Part shown: one piece after another, positions 1 through 5,596 of the stretch
Position numbering within the stretch: position 1 is the stretch's first letter
Layout: the number at the start of each line of letters is the position of its first letter
Origin: WJMD01 sp964596015
Lineage (GTDB): Bacteria; Joyebacterota; Joyebacteria; Joyebacterales; Joyebacteraceae
Reading direction: 5' to 3'
Assembly (NCBI GenBank): GCA_964596015.1
Contig: CAZQSB010000084.1
Span: 1 to 5,728 of the forward strand
Length of the DNA: 5,728 nucleotides
Translations under genes and position numbers: made by a program
Notes under the pieces: generated by a model
Databases searched by the model: none
What the model was told of the DNA's origin: nothing
Seen by the model: the letters and a program-made list of their open reading frames with translations, nothing else

Positions 1-264
1 ACGGCGCTCACGCGCGGCGACGCGGCGCTCGCGGAGCGGCAGCTCGACGCCGCGGTCCGGCTCCTCGCACGCTGCGACGTCGAGGCCTGCGTGCACCTGC
101 GTGCGACCGAGGAGCGGCTGCGCGGCGACGTGGTCGCGCTGCGGCGGGGGGAAGTGGCCGAGTCGGCGGGCGCCGGGCCGGCAGCCGGCGAGGGTTCGGC
201 GACGCGCGAAGGCCCGCGAGGCGGTTCCGGGGCCGGCGCCGGCCTGACGGCGACGGCGCCCTAG
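1..264 (+). CDS. 3' end of an unidentified gene (C-terminal 87 residues)
   Basis: The first reading frame is open from the window edge to a TAG at 262-264, so this is the C-terminus of a protein that begins outside the window. The visible part starts with an alpha-helical, charged segment (residues 1-51, beginning TALTRGDAALAERQL and containing two cysteines, in RCDVEACVH). It ends in a low-complexity tail rich in Gly, Ala, Pro and Ser (residues about 55-87), probably disordered. The codons use G or C at nearly every third position, like the neighbouring genes, which supports real coding. I do not recognise the family. The 'RGDAALAERQL' helix vaguely resembles the last helices of GntR/FCD-type regulators, but this is too weak to name it. 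It lies 96 bp upstream of the sugar kinase on the same strand, so co-transcription is possible. Confidence 0.6.
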   Translation, partial: TALTRGDAALAERQLDAAVRLLARCDVEACVHLRATEERLRGDVVALRRGEVAESAGAGPAAGEGSATREGPRGGSGAGAGLTATAP

Positions 265-288
265 AGGGTTCCGAGGGGGCGGTGGGTC

Positions 289-303
289 GCGGGGTATCCT
301 CGC
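289..303 (+). other. Short GC hairpin between the upstream gene and the kinase
   Basis: GCGGGG and CCTCGC pair around a TAT loop (six pairs, one of them G-T). An outer pair of arms, CCGAGGG at 271-277 and CCCTCGG at 303-309, could form an alternative fold. No run of T follows, so this is not a standard intrinsic terminator. It may be a weak terminator or an mRNA end structure for the upstream gene, or chance in GC-rich DNA. I could not find a convincing promoter for the kinase in the gap 265-360: TATCCT at 295-300 looks like a -10 box but has no -35 partner at proper spacing. Confidence 0.3.
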
Positions 304-345
304 CCTCGGCGCCGCCGGCGACGCCAACGTCGACGGACGCCATCC

Positions 346-352
346 GAGGAGG
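346..352 (+). promoter_or_regulatory. Ribosome binding site of the sugar kinase
   Basis: GAGGAGG lies 8 nt before the ATG at 361. It is a strong Shine-Dalgarno match at ideal spacing and fixes the kinase start. Confidence 0.8.
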
Positions 353-360
353 CCACCCGC

Positions 361-1896
361 ATGCAACGGTACGTGATCGGGGTCGACGTCGGAACCTACA
401 GCGCCAAGGGTGTCCTGGTCGACGCCGACGGTCACGTGGTCGCCGAGCACGTCGTTCCCTACGAGTTGTCCATGCCCAAGCCAGGTTGGGCCGAACACGA
501 CGCCGACGCCGTCTGGTGGTCCTCACTGACCGCGATCACGCGCGCCCTGCTCGCCGTATCGGGGGTGGCGGCCGAGGCCATCGCCGCGGTCGGGACGAGC
601 GCGATCGGCGTGACGATGCTGCCGCTCGACGCCGCCGGCCGGCCGCTGCGGCCCTCGATCCTCTACGGCATCGACACCCGGGCCTGGCGCGAGATCGACG
701 AGCTCGACGCCGCGCTGGGGCGGGACGCGATCTTCGAGCGGGCGGGCAAGCGGCTGTCCACGCAATCGGTCGGACCCAAGCTGCTGTGGTTCCGCAAGAA
801 CGAGCCCGAGCTGTTCGCCCGCACCCACTCGGTGGTGACGGCCAACTCGTACCTGACCTTCCGCTTGACCGGCGAGCTCACCCTCGACCGCTACAGCGCG
901 CCGGCCTTCGCCCCCTTCTTCGATCTCGCGGCCGACCGCTGGGTCGACTGGGCCGACGACCTCATCGCCCCCCACACGCTGCTGCCGAAGGTGCACGGCA
1001 GCGCCGACGTCATCGGTACGGTGACGCCCGCGGCGGCGGCGGAGACCGGCCTCGCGGTCGGCACACCCGTGATCACGGGCACCACGGACGCCGCCTCGGA
1101 GGCCCTGTCGGTGGGCGTCGTCGACCCGGGTGACACGATGCTCATGCACGGCACCACGCTGTTCATCATCCAGGTGCAGGGCTCCTGGGTGAAGCACCCC
1201 AACCTGTGGTCCTCGACCTACGTCCGGCCCGAGCGTTACAGCCTCGCCGCGGGTCTCGCGACCTCGGCCGCGCTCACGCGCTGGTTCCGCGACGAGTTCG
1301 GTCACGCCGAGCTCGCCGCGCAGGCGGCCGGGGGGGCGGACGCCTTCGCGGCCCTGAGCACGCTGGCGGCGTCCTCGCCGGTCGGCGCACGGGGGCTCGT
1401 CGCGCTGCCGTACTTCAGTGGCGAGCGCACGCCGATCGGTGATCCCAAGGCCCGCGGCGTTCTGGCGGGCCTGACCCTTTCCCACGGCCGTGCCGACGTC
1501 TACCGGGCGCTGCTGGAGGGCGTCGCCTACGCCCTACGCCACAACCTCGACGTGATGGCGGAGGCGGGCGGGGTCGAGCGCAGGCTGGTCGGCGTGGGCG
1601 GAGGCACGAAGAGCGACCTGTGGATGCAGATCTTCGCCGACGTGCTCGGCGAGCCCCAGGAGATCCCGGCGACGACCGTCGGGGCCTCCTACGGCGATGC
1701 GTTCATGGCGGCCCTGGCGGCGGGCCTGGTCGACGACTGGTCGGACATCCACCGCTGGGTGCGACTCGATCGGACCATCGAGCCGAATCCGGAGGCGCAC
1801 GCGGTCTACGCGGACTACTACGACGTGTTCCGCGAGCTCTACCCGGCCACGCGCGGGCTTCAGCACCGGCTGGCGGACCTGGGGGCCGACGCCTAG
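361..1896 (+). CDS. FGGY-family carbohydrate kinase, xylulokinase-like (511 aa)
   Basis: A cytoplasmic kinase that by family transfers the ATP gamma-phosphate to a sugar or polyol. Both actin-like ASKHA domains are present. The N-terminal phosphate loop is GVDVGTYSAKG (residues 7-17). KLLWFRKN (140-147) matches the second half of FGGY signature 1. The segment 240-247 (GTTDAASE) carries the presumed catalytic base Asp243. HGTT (263-266) is the second phosphate loop. Residues 366-386 fit FGGY signature 2 fully (G-x-L-x-G-L, then D-V-x-x-A-L-L-E). GVGGGTKSDLW (411-421) is the adenosine-site motif. Length is normal for the family and the start has a strong ribosome binding site. Classical E. coli xylulokinase binds sugar with a Met-His pair near residue 77. 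Here the matching stretch reads AVGTSAIGVTML (76-86 region), so that pair is missing. The protein is probably nearer to the Rhodospirillum xylulokinase-like subgroup, whose physiological substrates are mostly unproven. It is convergent with the transporter operon, with 5 bp between stop codons. Kinase assignment is firm; substrate is not. Confidence 0.93.
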   Translation: MQRYVIGVDVGTYSAKGVLVDADGHVVAEHVVPYELSMPKPGWAEHDADAVWWSSLTAITRALLAVSGVAAEAIAAVGTSAIGVTMLPLDAAGRPLRPSILYGIDTRAWREIDELDAALGRDAIFERAGKRLSTQSVGPKLLWFRKNEPELFARTHSVVTANSYLTFRLTGELTLDRYSAPAFAPFFDLAADRWVDWADDLIAPHTLLPKVHGSADVIGTVTPAAAAETGLAVGTPVITGTTDAASEALSVGVVDPGDTMLMHGTTLFIIQVQGSWVKHPNLWSSTYVRPERYSLAAGLATSAALTRWFRDEFGHAELAAQAAGGADAFAALSTLAASSPVGARGLVALPYFSGERTPIGDPKARGVLAGLTLSHGRADVYRALLEGVAYALRHNLDVMAEAGGVERRLVGVGGGTKSDLWMQIFADVLGEPQEIPATTVGASYGDAFMAALAAGLVDDWSDIHRWVRLDRTIEPNPEAHAVYADYYDVFRELYPATRGLQHRLADLGADA

Positions 1897-1908
1897 GCCG
1901 CTCAGGTC
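1876..1908. other. Inverted repeat across the convergent stop codons
   Basis: GACCTG (1876-1881) pairs with CAGGTC (1903-1908), and GGCC (1884-1887) with GGCC (1896-1899), leaving an 8 nt loop. The structure spans the TAG of the kinase and the TGA of the permease on the other strand. With only 5 bp between the genes, any terminator must lie in coding sequence, so this could be a bidirectional termination or mRNA-end structure. There is no T run on either side, and short pairings like this arise easily by chance at this GC content. Confidence 0.3.
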
Positions 1909-2762
1909 AGGTTGCGGGGGTCGAACACGTCGCGCAGGCCGTCGCCCAGGAGGATGAGGCCGAGCACGAAGAGCGAGATGGCCACGCCCGGGTAGATCGT
2001 GAGCCACGAGGCCTGGTACATGAACATGCGCGAGTCGGCCAGCATGTTGCCCCAGCTCGGGTCGGGCGCGGGCACGCCGGCGCCGATGAAGCTGAGGGCC
2101 GCCTCGCTCAGGATGGCGTACGCCATGACGAACGTGCTCTGCACGATCAGCGGCGAGACCGCATTGGGCAGAACGTGCCGCAGCAGGATCCAGGCGTCGC
2201 GCTGGCCGAGCGCGCGCGCGCCCTCGATGTAGTCCATGGACCGGATCCCCAACACCGAGGCCCGCACGACGCGGGCCGTGCGCGGCGTGAAGACGATCGT
2301 CAACGCCACCACGACGTTGGCCACGGTGGTTCCGAGAACGGCGATGAGCGCCACCGCCAGCACGATGGCGGGGAAGGTCATGAGGGCGTCCATCAGGCGC
2401 ATGATCGGGCCGTCGAGGCGACGGTAGTAACCGCCGACCAGCCCGAAGAAGGTGCCGATCAGCGTCGTGGTCACCAGGACGGCGGCCCCCACGAGGGCGG
2501 ACACCCGGGCGCCATGGAGCAGCCGCGAGAGGACGTCGCGGCCGAACTCGTCGGTACCGAGCCGGTGGACCTCGCTCGGTGGTTGCAGGCGGTTGCGGTT
2601 GTTGATCTCCAGCGGGTCGAAGGGGGCGATCTCCGGGCCGACGGCGGCGATCACCAGCATGGCGATCGACAGCAGGAGGCCCAGCAGGACGGTCGGCTGA
2701 CGCAGGAGGAAGCGGATGCTGCGCGGCATCCGGCGGCGAGGGCGAGCGGCGCCGTCAGTCAT
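1902..2762 (-). CDS. ABC importer permease, OppC/DppC type (286 aa)
   Basis: Second inner-membrane subunit of a peptide/nickel/oligosaccharide-class ABC importer; with the OppB-type partner it forms the channel. A basic N-terminus (residues 7-16) precedes the first membrane helix (about 23-42). The OppC hallmark LGTDEFGRDVLSRLLHGAR spans 68-86. Further helices lie at about 87-110, 128-145, 147-165, 205-225 and 254-276. The EAA coupling loop that docks on the ATPase is at 180-200, reading EGARALGQ then RHVLPN. LSFIGAGVPAPDPSWGNML (223-241) is another family signature. Length is typical. Its ATG (2762-2760) overlaps the stop of the upstream permease by 8 nt (ATGACTGA), and no good Shine-Dalgarno precedes it, so translation is probably coupled to the upstream gene. 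It is the last gene of the minus-strand operon. No ATPase gene follows. The transported substrate cannot be read from the sequence. Confidence 0.95.
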   Translation of the reverse strand: MTDGAARPRRRMPRSIRFLLRQPTVLLGLLLSIAMLVIAAVGPEIAPFDPLEINNRNRLQPPSEVHRLGTDEFGRDVLSRLLHGARVSALVGAAVLVTTTLIGTFFGLVGGYYRRLDGPIMRLMDALMTFPAIVLAVALIAVLGTTVANVVVALTIVFTPRTARVVRASVLGIRSMDYIEGARALGQRDAWILLRHVLPNAVSPLIVQSTFVMAYAILSEAALSFIGAGVPAPDPSWGNMLADSRMFMYQASWLTIYPGVAISLFVLGLILLGDGLRDVFDPRNLT

Positions 2763-3699
2763 AGCGGATCCGGGGGTCGAAGAGACCGTAGCTGAGGTCG
2801 ACGAGATAGTTGACGAGCACGGTGGTGAGGGCGAGCACCACCAGCACGCCCTGGATGAGCGGGAAGTCGCGCCGGCGGACGGCCTCCACGATCAACTGGC
2901 CGAGGCCGGGGTAGTTGAAGACGAGCTCGGTGACGATCGCGCCCGACAACAGCGAGGCGACGGACAGGCCGATCACGGTGACGATCGGCGCCATCGCATT
3001 GCGCAGCGCATGGTGGAGGATGACGACGCTGGGTCGGAGCCCCTTCGCGCGGGCGGTGCGGACGTAGTCGAGCCGGATGACGTCGAGCATCGCGGAGCGC
3101 GCCATGCGCGTGATCAGCGCCGCTTGGGCGAAGCCGAGGGTGATGGCCGGGAGGATCAGCCGGCGCAGACCCTGGACGGGATCCACCAAGGGATCCACGA
3201 ACCCCTGCGACGGGAGCCAGCGCAGCTCGACGGACACGAGCAGCACGAGCAGCATCCCGAGCCAGAAGTTGGGGATCGCGACGCCGCCGAGCGCGACCAC
3301 GGTGACGCCGCGGTCGAACCAGCCGTTCTGCCGCAGCGCCGCCAGCACGCCGAGCGGGATCGCGATGAGGATGGCCACGACCTGCGCGGCCGTGGCGAGC
3401 CAGATCGTCGGGACGATGCGCTGGGCGATGACGTCGATGACGGGCCCGCGCGTGTAGAACGAGGTGCCGAGGTCGCCGCGCAGCATGGCGCCGAACCAGG
3501 TGACGAACTGGACGGCCAGCGGCTGGTCCAGCCCCAGCGTGGTGCGGAGCTTGGCGATGTCCTCCGCGGTCGCGTCCTGCGGCAGCAGCAGCGCGGTCGG
3601 GTCGCCCGGCGCGACGCGCAGGATGAAGAACGCCAGGACCGCGATGAGCAGCACGGTCGGGACGAGTTGCAGGAACTGGCGGGCGGCGTAGGTGAGCAA
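2755..3699 (-). CDS. ABC importer permease, OppB/DppB type (314 aa, TTG start)
   Basis: First inner-membrane subunit of the same importer. The N-terminal helix (about 9-29) is followed by RVAPGDP (28-34), typical of the family. GDLGTSF lies at 75-81, LPSQGF at 162-167, the EAA coupling loop at about 212-235 (YVRTARAKGL, then HHALRN), FNYPGLGQL at 261-269 and RRDFPLIQG at 276-284. Other helices lie at about 97-121, 133-157, 240-258 and 284-304. The start is TTG at 3699-3697, with GAGGG 5 nt before it. No in-frame ATG, GTG or TTG lies between it and the upstream TAG at 3807-3805, and the next Met (72) would remove the first helix. The protein then begins LTYAARQFLQ, normal for this family. The 7 nt before the start (GGAACCG) are identical to those before the binding-protein ATG. 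It lies 137 bp after the binding-protein gene. The rare start codon may lower its expression relative to the binding protein. Confidence 0.95.
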   Translation of the reverse strand: MLTYAARQFLQLVPTVLLIAVLAFFILRVAPGDPTALLLPQDATAEDIAKLRTTLGLDQPLAVQFVTWFGAMLRGDLGTSFYTRGPVIDVIAQRIVPTIWLATAAQVVAILIAIPLGVLAALRQNGWFDRGVTVVALGGVAIPNFWLGMLLVLLVSVELRWLPSQGFVDPLVDPVQGLRRLILPAITLGFAQAALITRMARSAMLDVIRLDYVRTARAKGLRPSVVILHHALRNAMAPIVTVIGLSVASLLSGAIVTELVFNYPGLGQLIVEAVRRRDFPLIQGVLVVLALTTVLVNYLVDLSYGLFDPRIRYD

Positions 3700-3704
3700 C
3701 GGTT

Positions 3705-3709
3705 CCCTC
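3705..3709 (-). promoter_or_regulatory. Ribosome binding site for the TTG-started permease
   Basis: GAGGG on the minus strand ends 5 nt before the TTG. It decides the start, since no other start codon lies upstream in frame before the stop. Confidence 0.6.
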
Positions 3710-3759
3710 GGTCGCGACGACGTCGATGGCGCAGGCGGCGTCGAGGCTCGGCGGCGGTT

Positions 3760-3786
3760 GGGGGCGGCCCCGGTGGGACCGCCCCC
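3760..3786 (-). other. Strong GC hairpin between binding-protein and permease genes
   Basis: GGGGGCGG (3760-3767) pairs perfectly with CCGCCCCC (3779-3786). After one mismatch, three further C-G pairs (3769-3771 with 3775-3777) extend the stem around a triloop. It sits about 50 nt past the stop of the binding-protein gene and about 60 nt before the permease start. No T run follows on the minus strand, so a classical terminator is unlikely. By analogy with other binding-protein operons, such a structure can protect the upstream message or cause partial termination, giving more binding protein than permease. The rest of the 137 bp spacer (3700-3836) shows only a 12 nt palindrome at 3810-3821 (GCGCGG followed by CCGCGC). 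Confidence 0.5.
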
Positions 3787-3836
3787 CTGTTCAGGTGACG
3801 GATGCTACCGCGCGGCCGCGCCGCGCAACACGGAGT

Positions 3837-5378
3837 TCAGTCCTTCCACATCGTCCAGAACGTGAGGTAGTGGCTGTCGGGGACGCCGTGGACGCCCTCC
3901 TGGAAGCCACGCAGGCTGGCGGTGTGGCCGAGCCAGATCTGGCCCGCGCGCTCGAGTTCGATCTCCACGAGACGCTTGATGGCGTCGTCACGGCGCTCGA
4001 GGTCGCGGAAGAGGACGTTCTCCCAGTACTGGTGCTCGGCGTCCGACCAGTTCCAGCGGTCGCCGCGGCGGTGGATGCCGTGGAAACCCAGCACGCCGGC
4101 GCGCCGGATCGGGGTGCTGTAGCTGGTCTTCATCTCCCAGTTGGCCGGGTCGCGGGTGATGTCGAGCTGCGCAGCGCGGTCGACGACGATCAACTCGACG
4201 TTGAGGCCGATCGCCTCGAGCGCCGGCATCATGCCGATCGCCTGCACGTACCACCCCGCCAGGTCACGGGAGGCGTAGAAGCGGATCGGCTCGCCGTCGT
4301 AGCCGGACTGCTCGACCAGCGAGCGGGCCAGCTCCAGGTCGTTGGGGTAGTAGCGGGCGGTGTTGTCGTCCAGGTAGTACGGCGACGACATGTGGAACCG
4401 CGGGTAGAGGTTGAGCTCCCACGTCCGCGGGTCGCCGAAACCGGCCATGATCTCTTCCGGGTCGATGGCCGAGCGCACGGCACGCCGCAGCGTCTCGTTG
4501 GTCATCGGGCCCTCGACCGCGTTGAACTTGACGTACCAGCCCAGCGCCGCCGGCATCAACTGGAAGCCGAGGTCCGGGTTGTTCTCGAGGAGCGGCAGGT
4601 CGTCGGCGGAGAGGTCGTCGACGAAGTCGTAGTCGCCGGCGAGGAGGCCCGCCAGGCGCGTGCCCGCCTCGGCGACGCGGGTGATGCGGATGCGATCGAG
4701 GTAGACCGGGCGCTCACCGGCCTTGTGCGAGCTGGGGCCGGTGAACTGGCCGTGGTAGTCCTCGAACTTCTCGAGCTCCCACCACTGCTGCTCGGAGAAG
4801 TCGGCGAGGCGGTACGGGCCGGTGCCGACGACGTCCGCGCCGGTGATCTCCTCTTCGAAGAGGCGCCGGGCGATCTCCTCCGGCATGATGCCCCAGCCCG
4901 AGGGGGCGGTGCCGAGGCGGTCGAGCAGACCGGTGAACGGCAGCGACATGTTCACGCGTACGGTGTAGTCGTCGACCTTCTCGATGCTCTCGATGTCGCG
5001 CGTCTCCCAGGAGGTGCCGGTCACCGACCGCATGCGCTCGAGCGAGGCGACGACGTCGTCGGCCGTCATGTCGCTGCCGTCGTGGAACTTCACGCCCTCG
5101 AGGAGATAGAAGGTGTAGGCCAGCTGGTCGTCGCTGACGTCCCAGGAGTGGGCGAGCGCAGGCAGGACCGCGCCGCCGAAGTCCTTGGTGACGAGCGGCT
5201 CGTAGACGTTGATCAGGACGTTGACGATGCCCGGGGTGATGGCGCGCTGCATGTCGAGCGACGGCACGGGCTCCGACACGGCGACGTTGAGCGTGCCGCC
5301 GTAGGTCTGGGCCCAAGCGCCGCTGAGCAGCAGGGCCAGGATCGGGGCGAGGACGAGGGACAGCAAGCGTCGGGTCAT
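3837..5378 (-). CDS. Extracytoplasmic solute-binding protein, family 5 (SBP_bac_5), 513 aa
   Basis: Periplasmic binding protein that would deliver substrate to the two downstream permeases. The family binds peptides, nickel chelates, opines or oligosaccharides. From the ATG at 5378, residues 1-23 form a Sec signal peptide: MTRR, a hydrophobic core (LLSLVLAPILALLLSG), and an AWA cleavage site before Gln24. No lipobox cysteine is present, so it is probably soluble in the periplasm. The mature protein opens with YGGTLNVAV (26-34), the usual first strand. The family's conserved block is at 75-116, containing LAHSWDVSDD, GVKFHDGS and TADDVVASLERM. VGTGPYRLADF (184-194) is another marker. Length is typical. 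I chose this start because AGGTGG sits 5 nt upstream and the signal peptide begins exactly here. An in-frame GTG at 5480 would add 34 residues, but that stretch has clearly lower third-position GC. It heads the transporter operon, 207 bp after an unidentified gene. Family is certain; substrate unknown. Confidence 0.95.
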   Translation of the reverse strand: MTRRLLSLVLAPILALLLSGAWAQTYGGTLNVAVSEPVPSLDMQRAITPGIVNVLINVYEPLVTKDFGGAVLPALAHSWDVSDDQLAYTFYLLEGVKFHDGSDMTADDVVASLERMRSVTGTSWETRDIESIEKVDDYTVRVNMSLPFTGLLDRLGTAPSGWGIMPEEIARRLFEEEITGADVVGTGPYRLADFSEQQWWELEKFEDYHGQFTGPSSHKAGERPVYLDRIRITRVAEAGTRLAGLLAGDYDFVDDLSADDLPLLENNPDLGFQLMPAALGWYVKFNAVEGPMTNETLRRAVRSAIDPEEIMAGFGDPRTWELNLYPRFHMSSPYYLDDNTARYYPNDLELARSLVEQSGYDGEPIRFYASRDLAGWYVQAIGMMPALEAIGLNVELIVVDRAAQLDITRDPANWEMKTSYSTPIRRAGVLGFHGIHRRGDRWNWSDAEHQYWENVLFRDLERRDDAIKRLVEIELERAGQIWLGHTASLRGFQEGVHGVPDSHYLTFWTMWKD

Positions 5379-5383
5379 CGGTT

Positions 5384-5390
5384 CCACCTC
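5384..5390 (-). promoter_or_regulatory. Ribosome binding site of the binding-protein gene
   Basis: GAGGTGG on the minus strand ends 5 nt before the ATG at 5378, followed by AACCG. It supports this ATG, rather than the upstream in-frame GTG, as the main start. Confidence 0.65.
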
Positions 5391-5443
5391 TCGGAGCGAG
5401 GGATGTGGTCGAACGGCGAGATCGGTGGGCGCGGCGAGCGACC

Positions 5444-5477
5444 ACCGAGCGGGCGCACCTCTGCGCCCCCTTTCGGT
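5444..5477 (-). other. Hairpin in the binding-protein leader
   Basis: GGGCGCA and TGCGCCC (5451-5457 and 5462-5468) pair perfectly around a 4 nt loop. An outer stem of five pairs, ACCGA (5444-5448) with TCGGT (5473-5477), is separated from it by an uneven internal loop of 2 and 4 nt. In the minus-strand transcript it lies about 65-100 nt before the ATG at 5378 and directly after the in-frame GTG at 5480. No T run follows, so it is not a classical terminator. It could be a 5' leader stability element or a translation control structure. I recognise no known riboswitch class. Confidence 0.45.
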
Positions 5478-5493
5478 CACGTAGGTCGGTCAC
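5473..5493 (-). repeat. Tandem 8-mer direct repeat in the leader
   Basis: TCGGTCAC occurs at 5473-5480 and 5486-5493 on the plus strand (GTGACCGA on the minus strand), 13 bp apart. On the minus strand the first copy includes the end of a GGAGGTGA Shine-Dalgarno-like motif (5497-5490) and the second starts with the GTG at 5480. It may be a protein-binding site or simply coincidence. Confidence 0.4.
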
Positions 5494-5547
5494 CTCCCGT
5501 CGGGCGCACACGCCGATCACCCCCAACGGATGACGCAGCGTGAGCGC

Positions 5548-5586
5548 TTCTTGCTGGTTCCTACGTACGATATGCTCATTCTTGCT
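5548..5586. repeat. Short repeats over the promoter, possible operator
   Basis: TTCTTGCT occurs at 5548-5555 and 5579-5586, 31 bp apart, close to three DNA turns. The heptamer TGCTCAT also occurs twice, at 5573-5579 and 5583-5589, 10 bp apart. The repeats overlap the proposed -35/-10 spacer and the start of the transcript, as expected for a repressor or activator site. This stretch is visibly richer in A and T than the rest of the window. No regulator can be named. Confidence 0.4.
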
Positions 5587-5596
5587 CATACGTCAA
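5567..5596 (-). promoter_or_regulatory. Candidate sigma-70-type promoter of the transporter operon
   Basis: On the minus strand TTGACG (5596-5591; 5 of 6 to TTGACA) is followed after 18 nt by TATCGT (5572-5567; 4 of 6 to TATAAT). Transcription would start near 5560 and give a leader of about 180 nt before the binding-protein ATG. The -35 box lies inside the last codons of the upstream gene. The position, at the head of a transporter operon and in a local AT-richer patch, supports it. The match alone is moderate. Confidence 0.5.

Noticed and set aside
8..526. A 172-codon minus-strand frame over the left end
   Set aside because: The product is almost entirely Arg, Pro and Ala, and it is antisense to the more plausible coding frame at 1-264 and the start of the kinase.
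523..1485. A 320-codon minus-strand open frame opposite the kinase
   Set aside because: It is antisense to well-conserved FGGY motifs and the product is Arg/Gly-rich without any domain.
1620..2795. A 391-codon plus-strand open frame running from the kinase into the OppC-type permease region
   Set aside because: It overlaps the kinase in another frame and is antisense to the permease. Its composition is an artefact of GC-rich codons.
2716..3798. A 360-codon plus-strand open frame opposite the OppB-type permease
   Set aside because: Its product is extremely rich in Asp, Glu, Arg, His and Gly with no recognisable fold, while the opposite strand encodes a textbook permease.
3810..3821. A 12 nt perfect palindrome just after the binding-protein stop
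   Set aside because: It is made only of G and C (GCGCGG/CCGCGC) in a very GC-rich region, so chance is likely. It has no T run and no partner site.
5379..5480. A 34-residue N-terminal extension of the binding protein from the GTG at 5480 as the annotated start
   Set aside because: Lower third-position GC, an Arg/Pro-rich stretch before a complete signal peptide, and a good ribosome binding site at the later ATG favour 5378. The alternative is kept as a finding, not as the gene call.
3726..5543. A 605-codon plus-strand open frame opposite the binding-protein gene
   Set aside because: It is fully antisense to a clear SBP_bac_5 gene with signal peptide and family motifs. Its product is a low-complexity run of Val, Glu, Asp, Arg and Gly, as expected from reading GC-rich codons backwards, and it shows no domain.
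4714..5589. A 291-codon minus-strand frame whose ATG overlaps the upstream gene's stop (ATGA), suggesting a translationally coupled gene
   Set aside because: The coupling geometry is attractive, but the frame has no stop in the leader and runs out of frame through 600 bases of the binding-protein gene, turning into an Arg/Pro/His-rich sequence. No independent evidence of coding remains.
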